This document shows positions 5,739-12,921 of a stretch of DNA of 12,921 nucleotides, piece after piece (the stretch's first letter is position 1; each line of letters starts with the position of its first letter). A program made the translations under genes and the position numbers. The DNA is from a bacterium (GTDB lineage: Bacteria; Electryoneota; RPQS01): the NCBI GenBank assembly GCA_028711875.1, contig JAQTRJ010000023.1:1-12921 (forward strand), written 5' to 3'. Below the pieces are notes generated by a model, which ran no database searches, was not told the DNA's origin, and saw nothing but the letters and a program-made list of their open reading frames with translations.

Positions 5739-6878
5739 ATGGGCTTCTATATAAGGAAAAGCCTGCGCGTTGGCCCTCTCAGATTTAATCTTTCCAAGTC
5801 AGGAATTGGTGTTTCGGCCGGAGTCAAGGGGCTTCGTCTCGGGTCAGGGCCGAAGGGCAACTATGTTCACATGGGGCGATACGGATTATACTATCGGCAG
5901 TCACTCCCTTCAGGCAATGCTCCAGCTTTCTATCCAGAGACTCCCACTAGGCCAACGACTCCGAGATATCGCAGTGCATCAGTTGCCGAGGAAGCATCCT
6001 ATAGTGCTTTTAAAGAAATTGAATCCGCCGATGTGCAAGGGATGGTTGATTCCACATCAAGTGGACTTCTAGAGGAGTTGAATGCAAAGCACAGGAGACC
6101 TCGCTACTGGATAATTGCAGCTGTAGCGGCCTTTGTTGCCAACCTTGTTGCATGGGCTGCATCTGCTCCGACATGGATTATTATTGCTCTTCCAATTATT
6201 TCTATCCCAGGAGTCCTATGGATTGCGTGGAGAGATGAATTGGCAAAATGTGTGGTTCTCTTCTATGATCTTGAACAGGAGTTTGAAGATGCCTATTGCT
6301 CTGTCTGCAAAGAGATTGATGAACTAGCTTCCTGCGCCAGAGTCTGGCATGTAGACAGTGCAGCACAAGTTCATGATAGAAAATATCACGCAGGTGCTTC
6401 CTCACTTGTCAGTCGGAATCGAATCTCAATTTCGACTGGTCAGCCTCCATATGTTCGAACCAATATTGCCATTCCTTCGATACCAGTTGGACGACAGAGA
6501 TTATTCTTCTTCCCGGATCGCCTGCTGGTGTATGCCAGCAATGGCGTAGGCGCGATTGCCTATTCTGATCTCAACCTTGGTATATCGTCCACCAACTTCG
6601 TTGAGGAGGAAGGCGTGCCAAGCGACTCGAAAATTGTTGGTCAAACCTGGCGATACGTAAATAAATCAGGGGGACCAGATCGTCGTTTCAATAACAACCA
6701 TCAAATTCCTGTATGTCAATATGCACAACTTTGGCTGAAGAGTCCTTTAGGCTTAAATGAGCTTATTCAGGTTTCTAAGATGGGAGTTATTGAGGGACTA
6801 ATCCAATCAATCCTTAAATTATCATCCGTTCTAAAGCCGCCTGAGGCAAACAAAGAGCCTCAAGGCCTGCTTTCCTAA
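5739..6878 (+). CDS. DUF4236-domain membrane protein, function unknown
   Basis: This is a 379-residue protein. Residues 1-53 match the DUF4236 pattern: MGFYIRKSLRVGPLRFNLSK, SGIGVSAGVKGLRLG, then GNYVHMGRYGLYYRQ. A variable linker follows, then two adjacent membrane helices (about 123-143 and 145-165) separated by SAPTW, a charged segment with four Cys (171, 187, 190, 199), and a C-terminal beta-rich domain. That domain includes RLFFFPDRLLVYASNGVGAI (254-273) and NKSGGPDRRFNNNHQIPVC (308-326), a stretch I recall from other proteins of this type. No enzyme motif is visible. The Shine-Dalgarno sequence GGAGG lies 4 bases before the ATG. The gene is visibly more AT-rich and uses more A/T-ending codons than its neighbours, and it lies beside a repeat field. 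This suggests recent acquisition. Confidence 0.8.
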   Translation: MGFYIRKSLRVGPLRFNLSKSGIGVSAGVKGLRLGSGPKGNYVHMGRYGLYYRQSLPSGNAPAFYPETPTRPTTPRYRSASVAEEASYSAFKEIESADVQGMVDSTSSGLLEELNAKHRRPRYWIIAAVAAFVANLVAWAASAPTWIIIALPIISIPGVLWIAWRDELAKCVVLFYDLEQEFEDAYCSVCKEIDELASCARVWHVDSAAQVHDRKYHAGASSLVSRNRISISTGQPPYVRTNIAIPSIPVGRQRLFFFPDRLLVYASNGVGAIAYSDLNLGISSTNFVEEEGVPSDSKIVGQTWRYVNKSGGPDRRFNNNHQIPVCQYAQLWLKSPLGLNELIQVSKMGVIEGLIQSILKLSSVLKPPEANKEPQGLLS

Positions 6879-6905
6879 CATTTGGTTTCTTAAAGAGGTC
6901 CTTCC

Positions 6906-8699
6906 GTGTCTTCCATCACCTACGTTCCCTATCAGCAGAAGGATGAGCCGACCCGAAAGGCGGCGATCGTCCGTGTGGATTTTTCCCTCGACGGCTTCAG
7001 CGATGAAGACGTGCAGCTGCTCGGTCATCTGTCCGACGCCGTCAGCTTGATGAATCCCGTCTATCGCGATCAGTTCGAGCCGAAGACATTCGCCGTGTTG
7101 CGTGCGCTGTCCGGGCTGATGAGCGTCGCTTCGCCCGAACAGAAAGTCGCGCTCCAGAACTACGAGACCATGCTCCACCTGCAGAACAGCCCGTATTCGC
7201 TGCTGCCGCGCAAGAACCATCTGCTCGCTCTGAAATCCGAAGAGGTGAAGCAGCTTGCCAAGAAGGCAGGCAAAGAGTGCGAGGCCGATCTCGAAATCGC
7301 TGGGCCGTTTTTCTTCGAGGGTCTCGCGCTCCCCGACAAGGCGGGCTTTTATCCGCACGACATGACGGAAGAAGAATATTCTGCGTTGGGCGAAACCTCA
7401 AACCTCGTCAACGTCATGTTCCAGAGACAGAACGGCAAGATCACGCCGCGCGTCAATGAAGAACGTTACCACGCCGCGCTGACGCCGATCATCGCCCACC
7501 TCGAAGCCGCCCGCGAGCACTGCCGCTATCCCGAGTTCCGCGTCTATCTCGACGGAAAAATCGAGGAACTCAGGCACGGTACCAAGGAATCGCGACGCAT
7601 CGCCGATTTTCTGTGGATCAGGCACAAGGCTCCGATTGACGTGATTATCAGTACCGCGCTCGAAGTCTATCTCGACAACTGGAAGAACGCGCGCGGCGAA
7701 GCGGCCGGAGTAGTACTCGTGGAAAATGCGGAGGCGCAATCGCTCTTGAAAGCCTGCGTGGATCGTCTGCCGCATCTCGAAGCAACCGCGCCGTGGCAGC
7801 ACAAGAAGTTAAAAATTGATCCGTCCACGCTGCCGCATCTGCGCTTCGTGGACGTGCTCAACTGGAGCGGCGATTACGTCAACAGCCCGATGACAATCAT
7901 CGCGCAGTCGCTGCCCAACGATGATTGGGTGGTGTCGCATCTCGGCTCGGTCAACATGGTCTATCGCAACACCGGGAAAGCCGTTCACAGTCTCTCCGGT
8001 GATCTCATGGCCAAAGAGTTCATGACCGCAGCGGCTTTCGAGCAATATCGCGAAGTGCTCTTCGAAGCGTCGCAGATTCACTCGGCTCTGCACGAACTCG
8101 GTCACACCACAGGAGCCATGGACCCCGATCATCAGAGCAGGCAGGCCCGCGATTATCTCGAAGCGGAATATTCTCCGCTCGAAGAAGCGCGCGCGGAATT
8201 ATTCGCCATGTTTGCTATGACCCGCATTGCCCGCGATGGCATTATCAGCGAATCCATGGCGCACGCCGGTCACTACAGCATGCTCATCAGCATGGTGCAG
8301 GGGCTGCGCTTCAAGCCCGAGCAGGCGCACGTGAAGGCGCGCAACCTGATGTATCACTTCTTCCTCGAGAAGGGAGGAGTTCGCGAAGTCACGGAAAATG
8401 GCGTGTGCAAGTTTGACATCCATCTCGCGACGATAGACGCGCTGGTCGAAGAGATTCTCGGCGAGATCGGCAATATCAAGGCCGCGGGCAGCAAGGAGAA
8501 AGCAGCCGCTCTGCGCGAGAAACTCTGCTTCGAGGATCATCGGCGCGAGGAAATCGAGAAGCGAACGCTCGCGTTTCCTCTGGGACGCGGTTTGATTTTC
8601 CCTCAGATCAAGCAGTCGGGCGGCCGCTATTTGCGCGAACTGGAGTACCCGGCAACCTTCTCCGAGCAGCCGAAGTTTAAAGCGGGACTGATCTCATAA
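6906..8699 (+). CDS. M49-family (dipeptidyl-peptidase III-like) zinc metallopeptidase with HEXXH motif
   Basis: This is a 597-residue protein without a signal peptide. The zinc-binding motif HELGH (396-400) is followed by EEARAE (426-431). This pairing of a His motif with EExRAE about 30 residues on is diagnostic of peptidase family M49. Classical members have six-residue HEXXGH; this one has the five-residue HEXXH form, known from Caldithrix abyssi DPP III. Likely ligands are His 396, His 400 and Glu 427, with Glu 397 as the catalytic base. Flanking family features include ALHELGHTTG and FAMTRIARDG. Such enzymes release dipeptides from the N termini of oligopeptides in the cytoplasm. The GTG start at 6906 is supported by AGAGG about 8 bases upstream. 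It starts 27 bases after the DUF4236 stop but differs strongly in composition. A likely terminator follows at 8743. Confidence 0.88.
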   Translation: MSSITYVPYQQKDEPTRKAAIVRVDFSLDGFSDEDVQLLGHLSDAVSLMNPVYRDQFEPKTFAVLRALSGLMSVASPEQKVALQNYETMLHLQNSPYSLLPRKNHLLALKSEEVKQLAKKAGKECEADLEIAGPFFFEGLALPDKAGFYPHDMTEEEYSALGETSNLVNVMFQRQNGKITPRVNEERYHAALTPIIAHLEAAREHCRYPEFRVYLDGKIEELRHGTKESRRIADFLWIRHKAPIDVIISTALEVYLDNWKNARGEAAGVVLVENAEAQSLLKACVDRLPHLEATAPWQHKKLKIDPSTLPHLRFVDVLNWSGDYVNSPMTIIAQSLPNDDWVVSHLGSVNMVYRNTGKAVHSLSGDLMAKEFMTAAAFEQYREVLFEASQIHSALHELGHTTGAMDPDHQSRQARDYLEAEYSPLEEARAELFAMFAMTRIARDGIISESMAHAGHYSMLISMVQGLRFKPEQAHVKARNLMYHFFLEKGGVREVTENGVCKFDIHLATIDALVEEILGEIGNIKAAGSKEKAAALREKLCFEDHRREEIEKRTLAFPLGRGLIFPQIKQSGGRYLRELEYPATFSEQPKFKAGLIS

Positions 8700-8742
8700 C
8701 GTTCTCGATTCATTACACTGTGAATTGATTCGCAAGGAAAGG

Positions 8743-8779
8743 CGGCATTTCGTTGCGACGAGATGCCGTTTCGTTTTGT
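8743..8779 (+). terminator. candidate rho-independent terminator of the M49 gene
   Basis: CGGCATTTCG (8743-8752) pairs with CGAGATGCCG (8759-8768) over 10 bp, with one T-G pair, around the loop TTGCGA. TTTCGTTTTGT follows directly. It lies 43 bases after the peptidase stop codon and in front of the HMG-CoA synthase relic, separating the two. Confidence 0.6.
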
Positions 8780-8781
8780 AG

Positions 8782-9024
8782 ACGAACGAGTTGATAAGCT
8801 TGACGGCGATTCTCGACTTGGCGAAGCCCGGCGACCGGATTTTTATGGTCAGCTGCGGCAGCGGCGCGGGTTCCGATGGTTTCATCTACACCGCAACCGA
8901 CAAAATTAAAGGAAAAGCGAAGATGGCTCCCCAGACGCACCAACAGCTCGACGAAAACAAAGTGTATCTTGACTATGGAACATACGCCAAGTTCCGCGGC
9001 AAAATTCTCATGGCGGGGGACTGA
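8782..9024 (+). pseudogene. C-terminal fragment of a hydroxymethylglutaryl-CoA synthase
   Basis: About 80 residues remain, bounded on the left by an in-frame TAG at 8779-8781. They read LTAILDLAKPGDRIFMVSCG, then GSGAGSDGFIYTATDKI, then VYLDYGTYAKFRGKI. This is the C-terminal end of archaeal-type/bacterial HMG-CoA synthases of the thiolase fold, which condense acetyl-CoA with acetoacetyl-CoA. The GSGAGSD glycine loop and the terminal DYGTYAKFRG are characteristic. The N-terminal three quarters, including the catalytic Cys and His, are absent and replaced by the peptidase terminator. An open frame from TTG 8791 could in principle be translated, but no ribosome site is visible. In intact relatives this gene is followed by a thiolase and a DUF35 gene, and relics of both lie at 9671-9999. 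Confidence 0.75.
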
Positions 9025-9028
9025 TACC

Positions 9029-9619
9029 ATGCGAATCAATTCCCTTACGATGGCTGATCGCTTCGCACCGTCGTCCGAACGTGCCCTGACCTGGTGGGTG
9101 TACCAGATCGTTGTTGTCGCCTGTGCCAGCGCGTTGATCGCTTTCTCCGCTCAGATTTCCGTTCGACTTCCCTTCAGCCCGGTTCCGGTGACCGGACAGA
9201 CGTTTGGAGTGCTTCTGACCGCTGCGGCGCTGGGCCGCGTGCGGGCCGTGGCGGCAGTCTCTGCGTATCTTCTGGAAGGCTTCGGCGGTCTGCCGGTTTT
9301 CGCGGGAGCATCGGCGGGATTCATTCATCTCTTCGGTCCGACCGGCGGCTATCTCTTCGGTTTTCTTCCCGCGGCGTGGTTGATGGGCTGGCTGACTGAG
9401 CGCGGCTGGAATCACCACTGGCAAACGGCGGCTCTGTCCATGCTGATCGGTTCGGCGGTGATTCTTGCTGCCGGAGCCATGGTTCTGGGACTCTTTGTCG
9501 GATACGCGAGGGCGATTCAACTGGGAATCCTCCCGTTCTTGGCGGGTGACGTTCTGAAAATTGCGGTAGCGACGATGATGCTGCCCGTCGCGCATCGGAT
9601 TCTCGGAAACGGGAATTGA
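9029..9619 (+). CDS. bioY: BioY, biotin transporter substrate-binding (S) component
   Basis: This 196-residue integral membrane protein is the usual length for BioY. About six hydrophobic segments are seen, the first at 22-45. The biotin-binding signature regions are present: FSPVPVTGQTFGVLL (49-63), EGFGGLPVFAG (83-93), GPTGGYLFGF (103-112) and GDVLKI (173-178). BioY captures biotin at the membrane, alone or with the ECF ATPase and EcfT subunits; neither is in this window. The start at ATG 9029 has GGGGGA 8 bases upstream, within the last codons of the HMG-CoA synthase relic, only 4 bases after that relic's stop. The gene is intact although it lies between two broken genes. That suggests selection for biotin uptake independent of the lost pathway. 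Confidence 0.93.
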   Translation: MRINSLTMADRFAPSSERALTWWVYQIVVVACASALIAFSAQISVRLPFSPVPVTGQTFGVLLTAAALGRVRAVAAVSAYLLEGFGGLPVFAGASAGFIHLFGPTGGYLFGFLPAAWLMGWLTERGWNHHWQTAALSMLIGSAVILAAGAMVLGLFVGYARAIQLGILPFLAGDVLKIAVATMMLPVAHRILGNGN

Positions 9620-9670
9620 GTGACGAACTAATTCGACAGCGAAGATAGAGAGACAACAAAGGAACGCTCC

Positions 9671-9999
9671 ATGCGAGACGTAGCCGTTATCGGAGTCGGG
9701 GTCAACAAGTGGGGAGAACTTTGGGACAAGTCGCTGCGCGATATTTTCGTCGAAGCGGCGCTCCTGGCCATGCGGATGGAGTGGATGGACGTTGCGCTGG
9801 TCTGAATGACGTCGTCATGGTCAGCGGCGTCGAAAAAATGCTCGACGTGGACGGCGGCGTGCGGATCACGACTCAGGTCACGGATGTCCCCGCGGATCAG
9901 ATCCAGATCGGCATGCGCGTTCGCGTCGAATTCCGGAAGATTGCCGATGATGGTCCCGAGGGGATTCATTTGTTCGGCTGCAAAGTCGTGCCGGAATAA
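9671..9999 (+). pseudogene. composite relic: thiolase start and inner segment joined to DUF35 OB-fold C-terminus
   Basis: The ATG at 9671, with AAGGA 8 bases upstream, opens [20 protein letters not shown] and so on. This is the N terminus of archaeal/SCP2-type acetyl-CoA C-acetyltransferases. After about 35 residues the frame shifts by one base near 9774 and the first frame stops at 9805. The second frame runs GVDG, then [20 protein letters not shown], which is an inner thiolase segment normally some 50-60 residues further on. It then passes directly into VRITTQVTDV, then MRVRVEFRKIADDG and CKVVPE, the end of a DUF35 acyl-CoA-associated OB-fold protein. Most of the thiolase, including its catalytic residues, and the first half of DUF35 are missing. 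Three pieces of two genes thus survive in order. Neither fragment could be active. Confidence 0.75.
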
Positions 10000-10022
10000 C
10001 CGCGCCCGGCATTCAAGGAAAA

Positions 10023-10052
10023 AAGCGTCCCGGCCGTTTGGCCGGGACGCTT
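10023..10052. terminator. strong bidirectional rho-independent terminator
   Basis: AAGCGTCCCGGCC (10023-10035) and its exact complement (10040-10052) form a 13-bp perfect stem around the loop GTTT. On the minus strand the stem is followed by TTTTTTCC, which makes it a strong terminator for the large secreted-protein gene ending at 10075. On the plus strand CATTTTCT follows, a weaker tail serving the bioY side. The position between converging units fits a shared terminator. Confidence 0.9.
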
Positions 10053-10074
10053 CATTTTCTCAGAGACGGAACGG

Positions 10075-12921
10075 CTATGGAGCGTCCGTTCCGATCACTC
10101 GGTAGAATCTCACGGTGGCTTCGCCCATCGCATTGGTGTCGGTGAAGGACATGGGCTGTCCCGCGGCGAGTCCCGTGACCGTGCCTTCCAGCGTTTCATA
10201 GGAACCGCTGGCAGACGGCGCACTGTAGATGCGGTAATAGGGGGCGCCGGTGGACGTCCAACGCAGCCGCGCGCTCGTGATACCCGAGCTGTCCGTTCGC
10301 GATATCGTCATCACGACCGGTGCCAAAGAGAAGCCGCAGGCACGAATCATCCGATTGCCCGGCCGGGCGTTCTCTTGGGTGGCGTCCTCGCTGTACCAGG
10401 CCTCGTCGCACGCGTCGTAGATATAAGAAAGATGCGATCGTGCTCCCAGCGTATCGTGGGCGAACGCCGAGGGATTTGTGAGTGGCACGGCATTTTCGAC
10501 GGACAGATAGAACGGAGCATCAAGCTGCAGCGGTTCGCCGTTGATACGGCTCACGACCTCCGCCCACGCTGCGCCAGTGGGCAATCCGCCGACCACGTTG
10601 CCGGCACAGCCCGTGGTATCCGTGAACAGCACCGTTCCCGGCATGCCGTCCGGTCCGTTTGAATCCCAAACGCGGAAGACGATAGGCGAATAACTGGCAT
10701 TCTGACAGGTTGGGCAAATGGCAAAGCGGCCCGCGCACAGCGCATAGGGATACGTGCCCGGATCGAATTTCACCGCCCAGAGGAAACCGGGGCCACTCAC
10801 CCAGTTGTAGTTTTCGGCTGTTCCGTCGTCATAGGCGGTCCACAAAGTGCTCCACGTCCCGACGTCGAAATGGAGTGTTCCATCGTCGGGAAAGACGCTC
10901 GACAAAAGCTGCGGATCAGTGGCGCGCAGATAATACTCGTAACGTCCGCTATTCACAGAAGGAATCGTAACGGAGAACTCGTCAGGATTCACCGTGGGGA
11001 CGAACTCCAGCGAGTCCCATAATCCCGCGCCGGTTTCGCGATAGAGAAGTCGGGTCACGAATCCCGGTTCGTCGTCGGTGACGATGGTCACAAAGGAAAC
11101 GGCTCCGGGCTGAGTATCGGCGTGCGGCTGATGGACGATTACCGGAGGGGTGCCGATTGTGAAGTTGGCTTCCGACGTGTCACCGACGGTGGGGATATTC
11201 GATCCGAACACGCGGATGCGCGCGGTACTGGAGGCCGGTGTCGTCACGATCCATGTTTCGGCATCCATTGCTCCGGGGGAGATGCGTTCCCAGAGGCCGG
11301 ACGGATAGTTGCGATTGATCTCAACTTGGGCAAGTCCCAATCCGACGCTGTTCCATTCGATAATCTGCAGGCTGCCGGTTGCCCAGTATTCTCCCCCGTT
11401 GGGGTACAGCAGGGTCAGAGTTGGCATCGTGATGGTAAACGACGCATCGGATGTGTCCGCATAGGATGGATCCTCGACGCTGGTCACGCGGATGCGAGCC
11501 GTCCCGGCGGCCGCGGGAGACGATACCATCCATGCCCGCGATCCGGAATTTGTCGCGTTGTCGAACAGCATCTCCCACGTTCCGCTCGGATAGTTCCGAT
11601 CAATCTCGATATCCACCGCTCCTTGAATCCCGCTGGTCTGCCATTGGATATTATGAACCTGTCCCACGTACCAATTCTCGCCGCCGTCGGGCTGAGTGAC
11701 TTCAACCGACGATACCAACTGCCCGCTGAAATCCGTCGTGAACAGAATCGCCAATTCGTTCTGCAGCGTCGCCGCGCCCGGTCCGTACTGATTGCCGTAG
11801 TAGTAGTCCAGACCGATGGAGTGATCTCCATTCTGAATCCCGACGGTTGCATAGGGATTATCGTTGTCGCCGCCGGTGTTCGAGTTGGGCGTACAGTATT
11901 GATACTGAACCTTGATCTTGCCGTCTCCGGTGACCGACTGATAATAGGCCGGGTCATAGAGAATGACTTGGAAGTATTCCAGAATGCTGGTATTGTGCAC
12001 CAGCTTGGCCCGCCATTCGACGATATACTGATGGGTGAACGCATCGTAGTAATGGTACACGTTGTTGTCCGTCCCGCTGATCCACAGATCGTCCCAGTAT
12101 GCCGCCACCATGTACGGAGGTCCAAGCGGGGAACCCATGCGATAATTCCGATAGTCCATCATGGGATAGGAACCAAACGCCAGCCAGCCGTTGGAGCACA
12201 CCGTGATCTGAGTGAACGAGCTGTCGTAAAACGTGAAACTGAACGGCAGCGTGAGCGTCTGACTGTCGTCCTGATTATCGCCCGTGTCCGAGAATCCCAG
12301 CGATGTCCCCGGTCCGCCCGGTCCGATTTCGATCCAATCATAGGACGCTGCTGTTCCGACCGGATGCGTCTCCGTGCTGTCGAACGCGTAGTAGCCGTGG
12401 GCATCCGGGCCGGAGGGACTGGTGGAAGTACGGTTGCCGATCGTGATGACGAAATTGGTCGTGAGCGGCGTGAACAGCGTGGAATCGGTGGTGTAGAAAT
12501 TACTGCTGTCAAAGACCGTGCTGTCACGGAAGCCGTGGCTGTCTGTGATCAGCAGCTCCATCACCGCGCGATGACCTTTAAACGCGCCGGGGGCAACCTC
12601 GATGTGAAAGTGACTGGTGTCGTTGGTGGCGTTGGTCAACCCGACGTTGCCGTAATTGCCAATGGAATCGCTGACGTAAATGAACGGGTCGAGTGAACGC
12701 AGGATTCCCTGCGCGCCAACCAGCGATTGTCCGCCCGCATTCATAAAAGTGACTGTTAGGTCGCCGTTGTCGCCCGGATCCACAGACCCGTTGAACGCGT
12801 AGTGGACATACTCGACGTCGGGTGCCACTGGCGTCAGATCAACGCGCACCGTCTCCGCGCCCGCCGATGACGTGAGATTCAGGAAGAAAGTCACCGGCTC
12901 CAGATTGAAAACGGAGGTGAT
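10075..12921 (-). CDS. large secreted multidomain protein with Kre9/KNH-type repeats, C-terminal part
   Basis: The frame is open to the right edge, so 948 residues are the C-terminal part of a longer protein. The GTG at 12894 is internal. In order there is a CARDB/Ig-like domain (about 12870-12520, YAFNGSVDPGDNGDLTVTF), then a large beta domain rich in Tyr, Asn and Gly (about 12480-11720, with ITVCSNGWLAFGS and MVAAYWDDLW). Two tandem repeats with the pattern PxGGExW, IxW, EIxRNYPSGxWE, ARIRV and SFTI follow (about 11710-11430 and 11425-11155). These resemble Kre9/KNH modules. Next are an Ig-like domain (about 11150-10900), a Cys-containing beta domain (about 10870-10350) and a final FN3-like domain (YYRIYSAPSASGSYETL). 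No membrane anchor or clear sorting tail is seen at the C terminus. Such layouts often follow a secreted peptidase domain, which would be off the edge. The product is probably extracellular. Confidence 0.8.
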   Translation of the reverse strand: MTSVFNLEPVTFFLNLTSSAGAETVRVDLTPVAPDVEYVHYAFNGSVDPGDNGDLTVTFMNAGGQSLVGAQGILRSLDPFIYVSDSIGNYGNVGLTNATNDTSHFHIEVAPGAFKGHRAVMELLITDSHGFRDSTVFDSSNFYTTDSTLFTPLTTNFVITIGNRTSTSPSGPDAHGYYAFDSTETHPVGTAASYDWIEIGPGGPGTSLGFSDTGDNQDDSQTLTLPFSFTFYDSSFTQITVCSNGWLAFGSYPMMDYRNYRMGSPLGPPYMVAAYWDDLWISGTDNNVYHYYDAFTHQYIVEWRAKLVHNTSILEYFQVILYDPAYYQSVTGDGKIKVQYQYCTPNSNTGGDNDNPYATVGIQNGDHSIGLDYYYGNQYGPGAATLQNELAILFTTDFSGQLVSSVEVTQPDGGENWYVGQVHNIQWQTSGIQGAVDIEIDRNYPSGTWEMLFDNATNSGSRAWMVSSPAAAGTARIRVTSVEDPSYADTSDASFTITMPTLTLLYPNGGEYWATGSLQIIEWNSVGLGLAQVEINRNYPSGLWERISPGAMDAETWIVTTPASSTARIRVFGSNIPTVGDTSEANFTIGTPPVIVHQPHADTQPGAVSFVTIVTDDEPGFVTRLLYRETGAGLWDSLEFVPTVNPDEFSVTIPSVNSGRYEYYLRATDPQLLSSVFPDDGTLHFDVGTWSTLWTAYDDGTAENYNWVSGPGFLWAVKFDPGTYPYALCAGRFAICPTCQNASYSPIVFRVWDSNGPDGMPGTVLFTDTTGCAGNVVGGLPTGAAWAEVVSRINGEPLQLDAPFYLSVENAVPLTNPSAFAHDTLGARSHLSYIYDACDEAWYSEDATQENARPGNRMIRACGFSLAPVVMTISRTDSSGITSARLRWTSTGAPYYRIYSAPSASGSYETLEGTVTGLAAGQPMSFTDTNAMGEATVRFYRVIGTDAP

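Noticed and set aside
11122..12696. A 524-codon open frame on the plus strand, opposite the large secreted protein gene
   Set aside because: It is a mirror of a GC-rich gene: the product is rich in Arg, Val and Gly with no recognisable family, has no ribosome site, and the opposite strand encodes clear repeated domains.

Overview
The window is bacterial and GC-rich. It reads as a stretch of chromosome from an uncultivated or little-studied lineage. Three weak hints point towards the Fibrobacteres-Chlorobi-Bacteroidetes (FCB) neighbourhood or a nearby candidate phylum. They are an M49 peptidase with the short HEXXH zinc motif (described for Caldithrix abyssi), a very large secreted protein built of beta domains with Kre9/KNH-type repeats, and an HMG-CoA synthase/thiolase/OB-fold gene set. 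The taxonomic placement is inference.

Left part, minus strand (1-3831). Reading leftwards, a P-loop kinase-like gene (3831-3130) is followed by a hairpin-rich spacer and then by a gene fusing a TIR/deoxyribosyltransferase-like domain to two cold-shock-like domains (2885-1968). Next come a frameshifted C-terminal relic of a paralogue of the P-loop gene (about 1925-1812), a universal stress protein (1784-1320), a small SAM methyltransferase (1293-475) and the N-terminal part of a tRNA-dihydrouridine synthase (415 to the left edge). The stress protein, methyltransferase and Dus genes are closely spaced and may be one transcript. The P-loop/TIR-like pair, with the relic at its far end, looks like an inserted accessory module.

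Middle, plus strand (3957-8768). An RlmI-type 23S rRNA methyltransferase diverges from the P-loop gene. After it lies a 575-base non-coding region packed with short hairpins, including a tandem pair of 117-base repeats. It is followed by a markedly AT-richer gene for a DUF4236-type membrane protein, then an M49 (dipeptidyl-peptidase III-like) metallopeptidase ending in a likely terminator.

Right part (8782-10052, plus). This is a graveyard of one pathway. A C-terminal scrap of HMG-CoA synthase is followed by an intact bioY biotin transporter, then by a composite relic containing the start and one inner segment of a thiolase joined to the C-terminal end of a DUF35 OB-fold protein. A strong bidirectional terminator separates this from a converging minus-strand gene. 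That gene fills 10075 to the right edge and encodes the C-terminal 948 residues of a large extracellular multidomain protein.

Most promising observations: (1) the TIR-like/cold-shock fusion with its P-loop neighbour and structured spacer; (2) the hairpin field, in which stems differ but a TCCC loop is kept; (3) the collapsed HMG-CoA synthase/thiolase/DUF35 set around bioY; (4) the HEXXH-type M49 enzyme.
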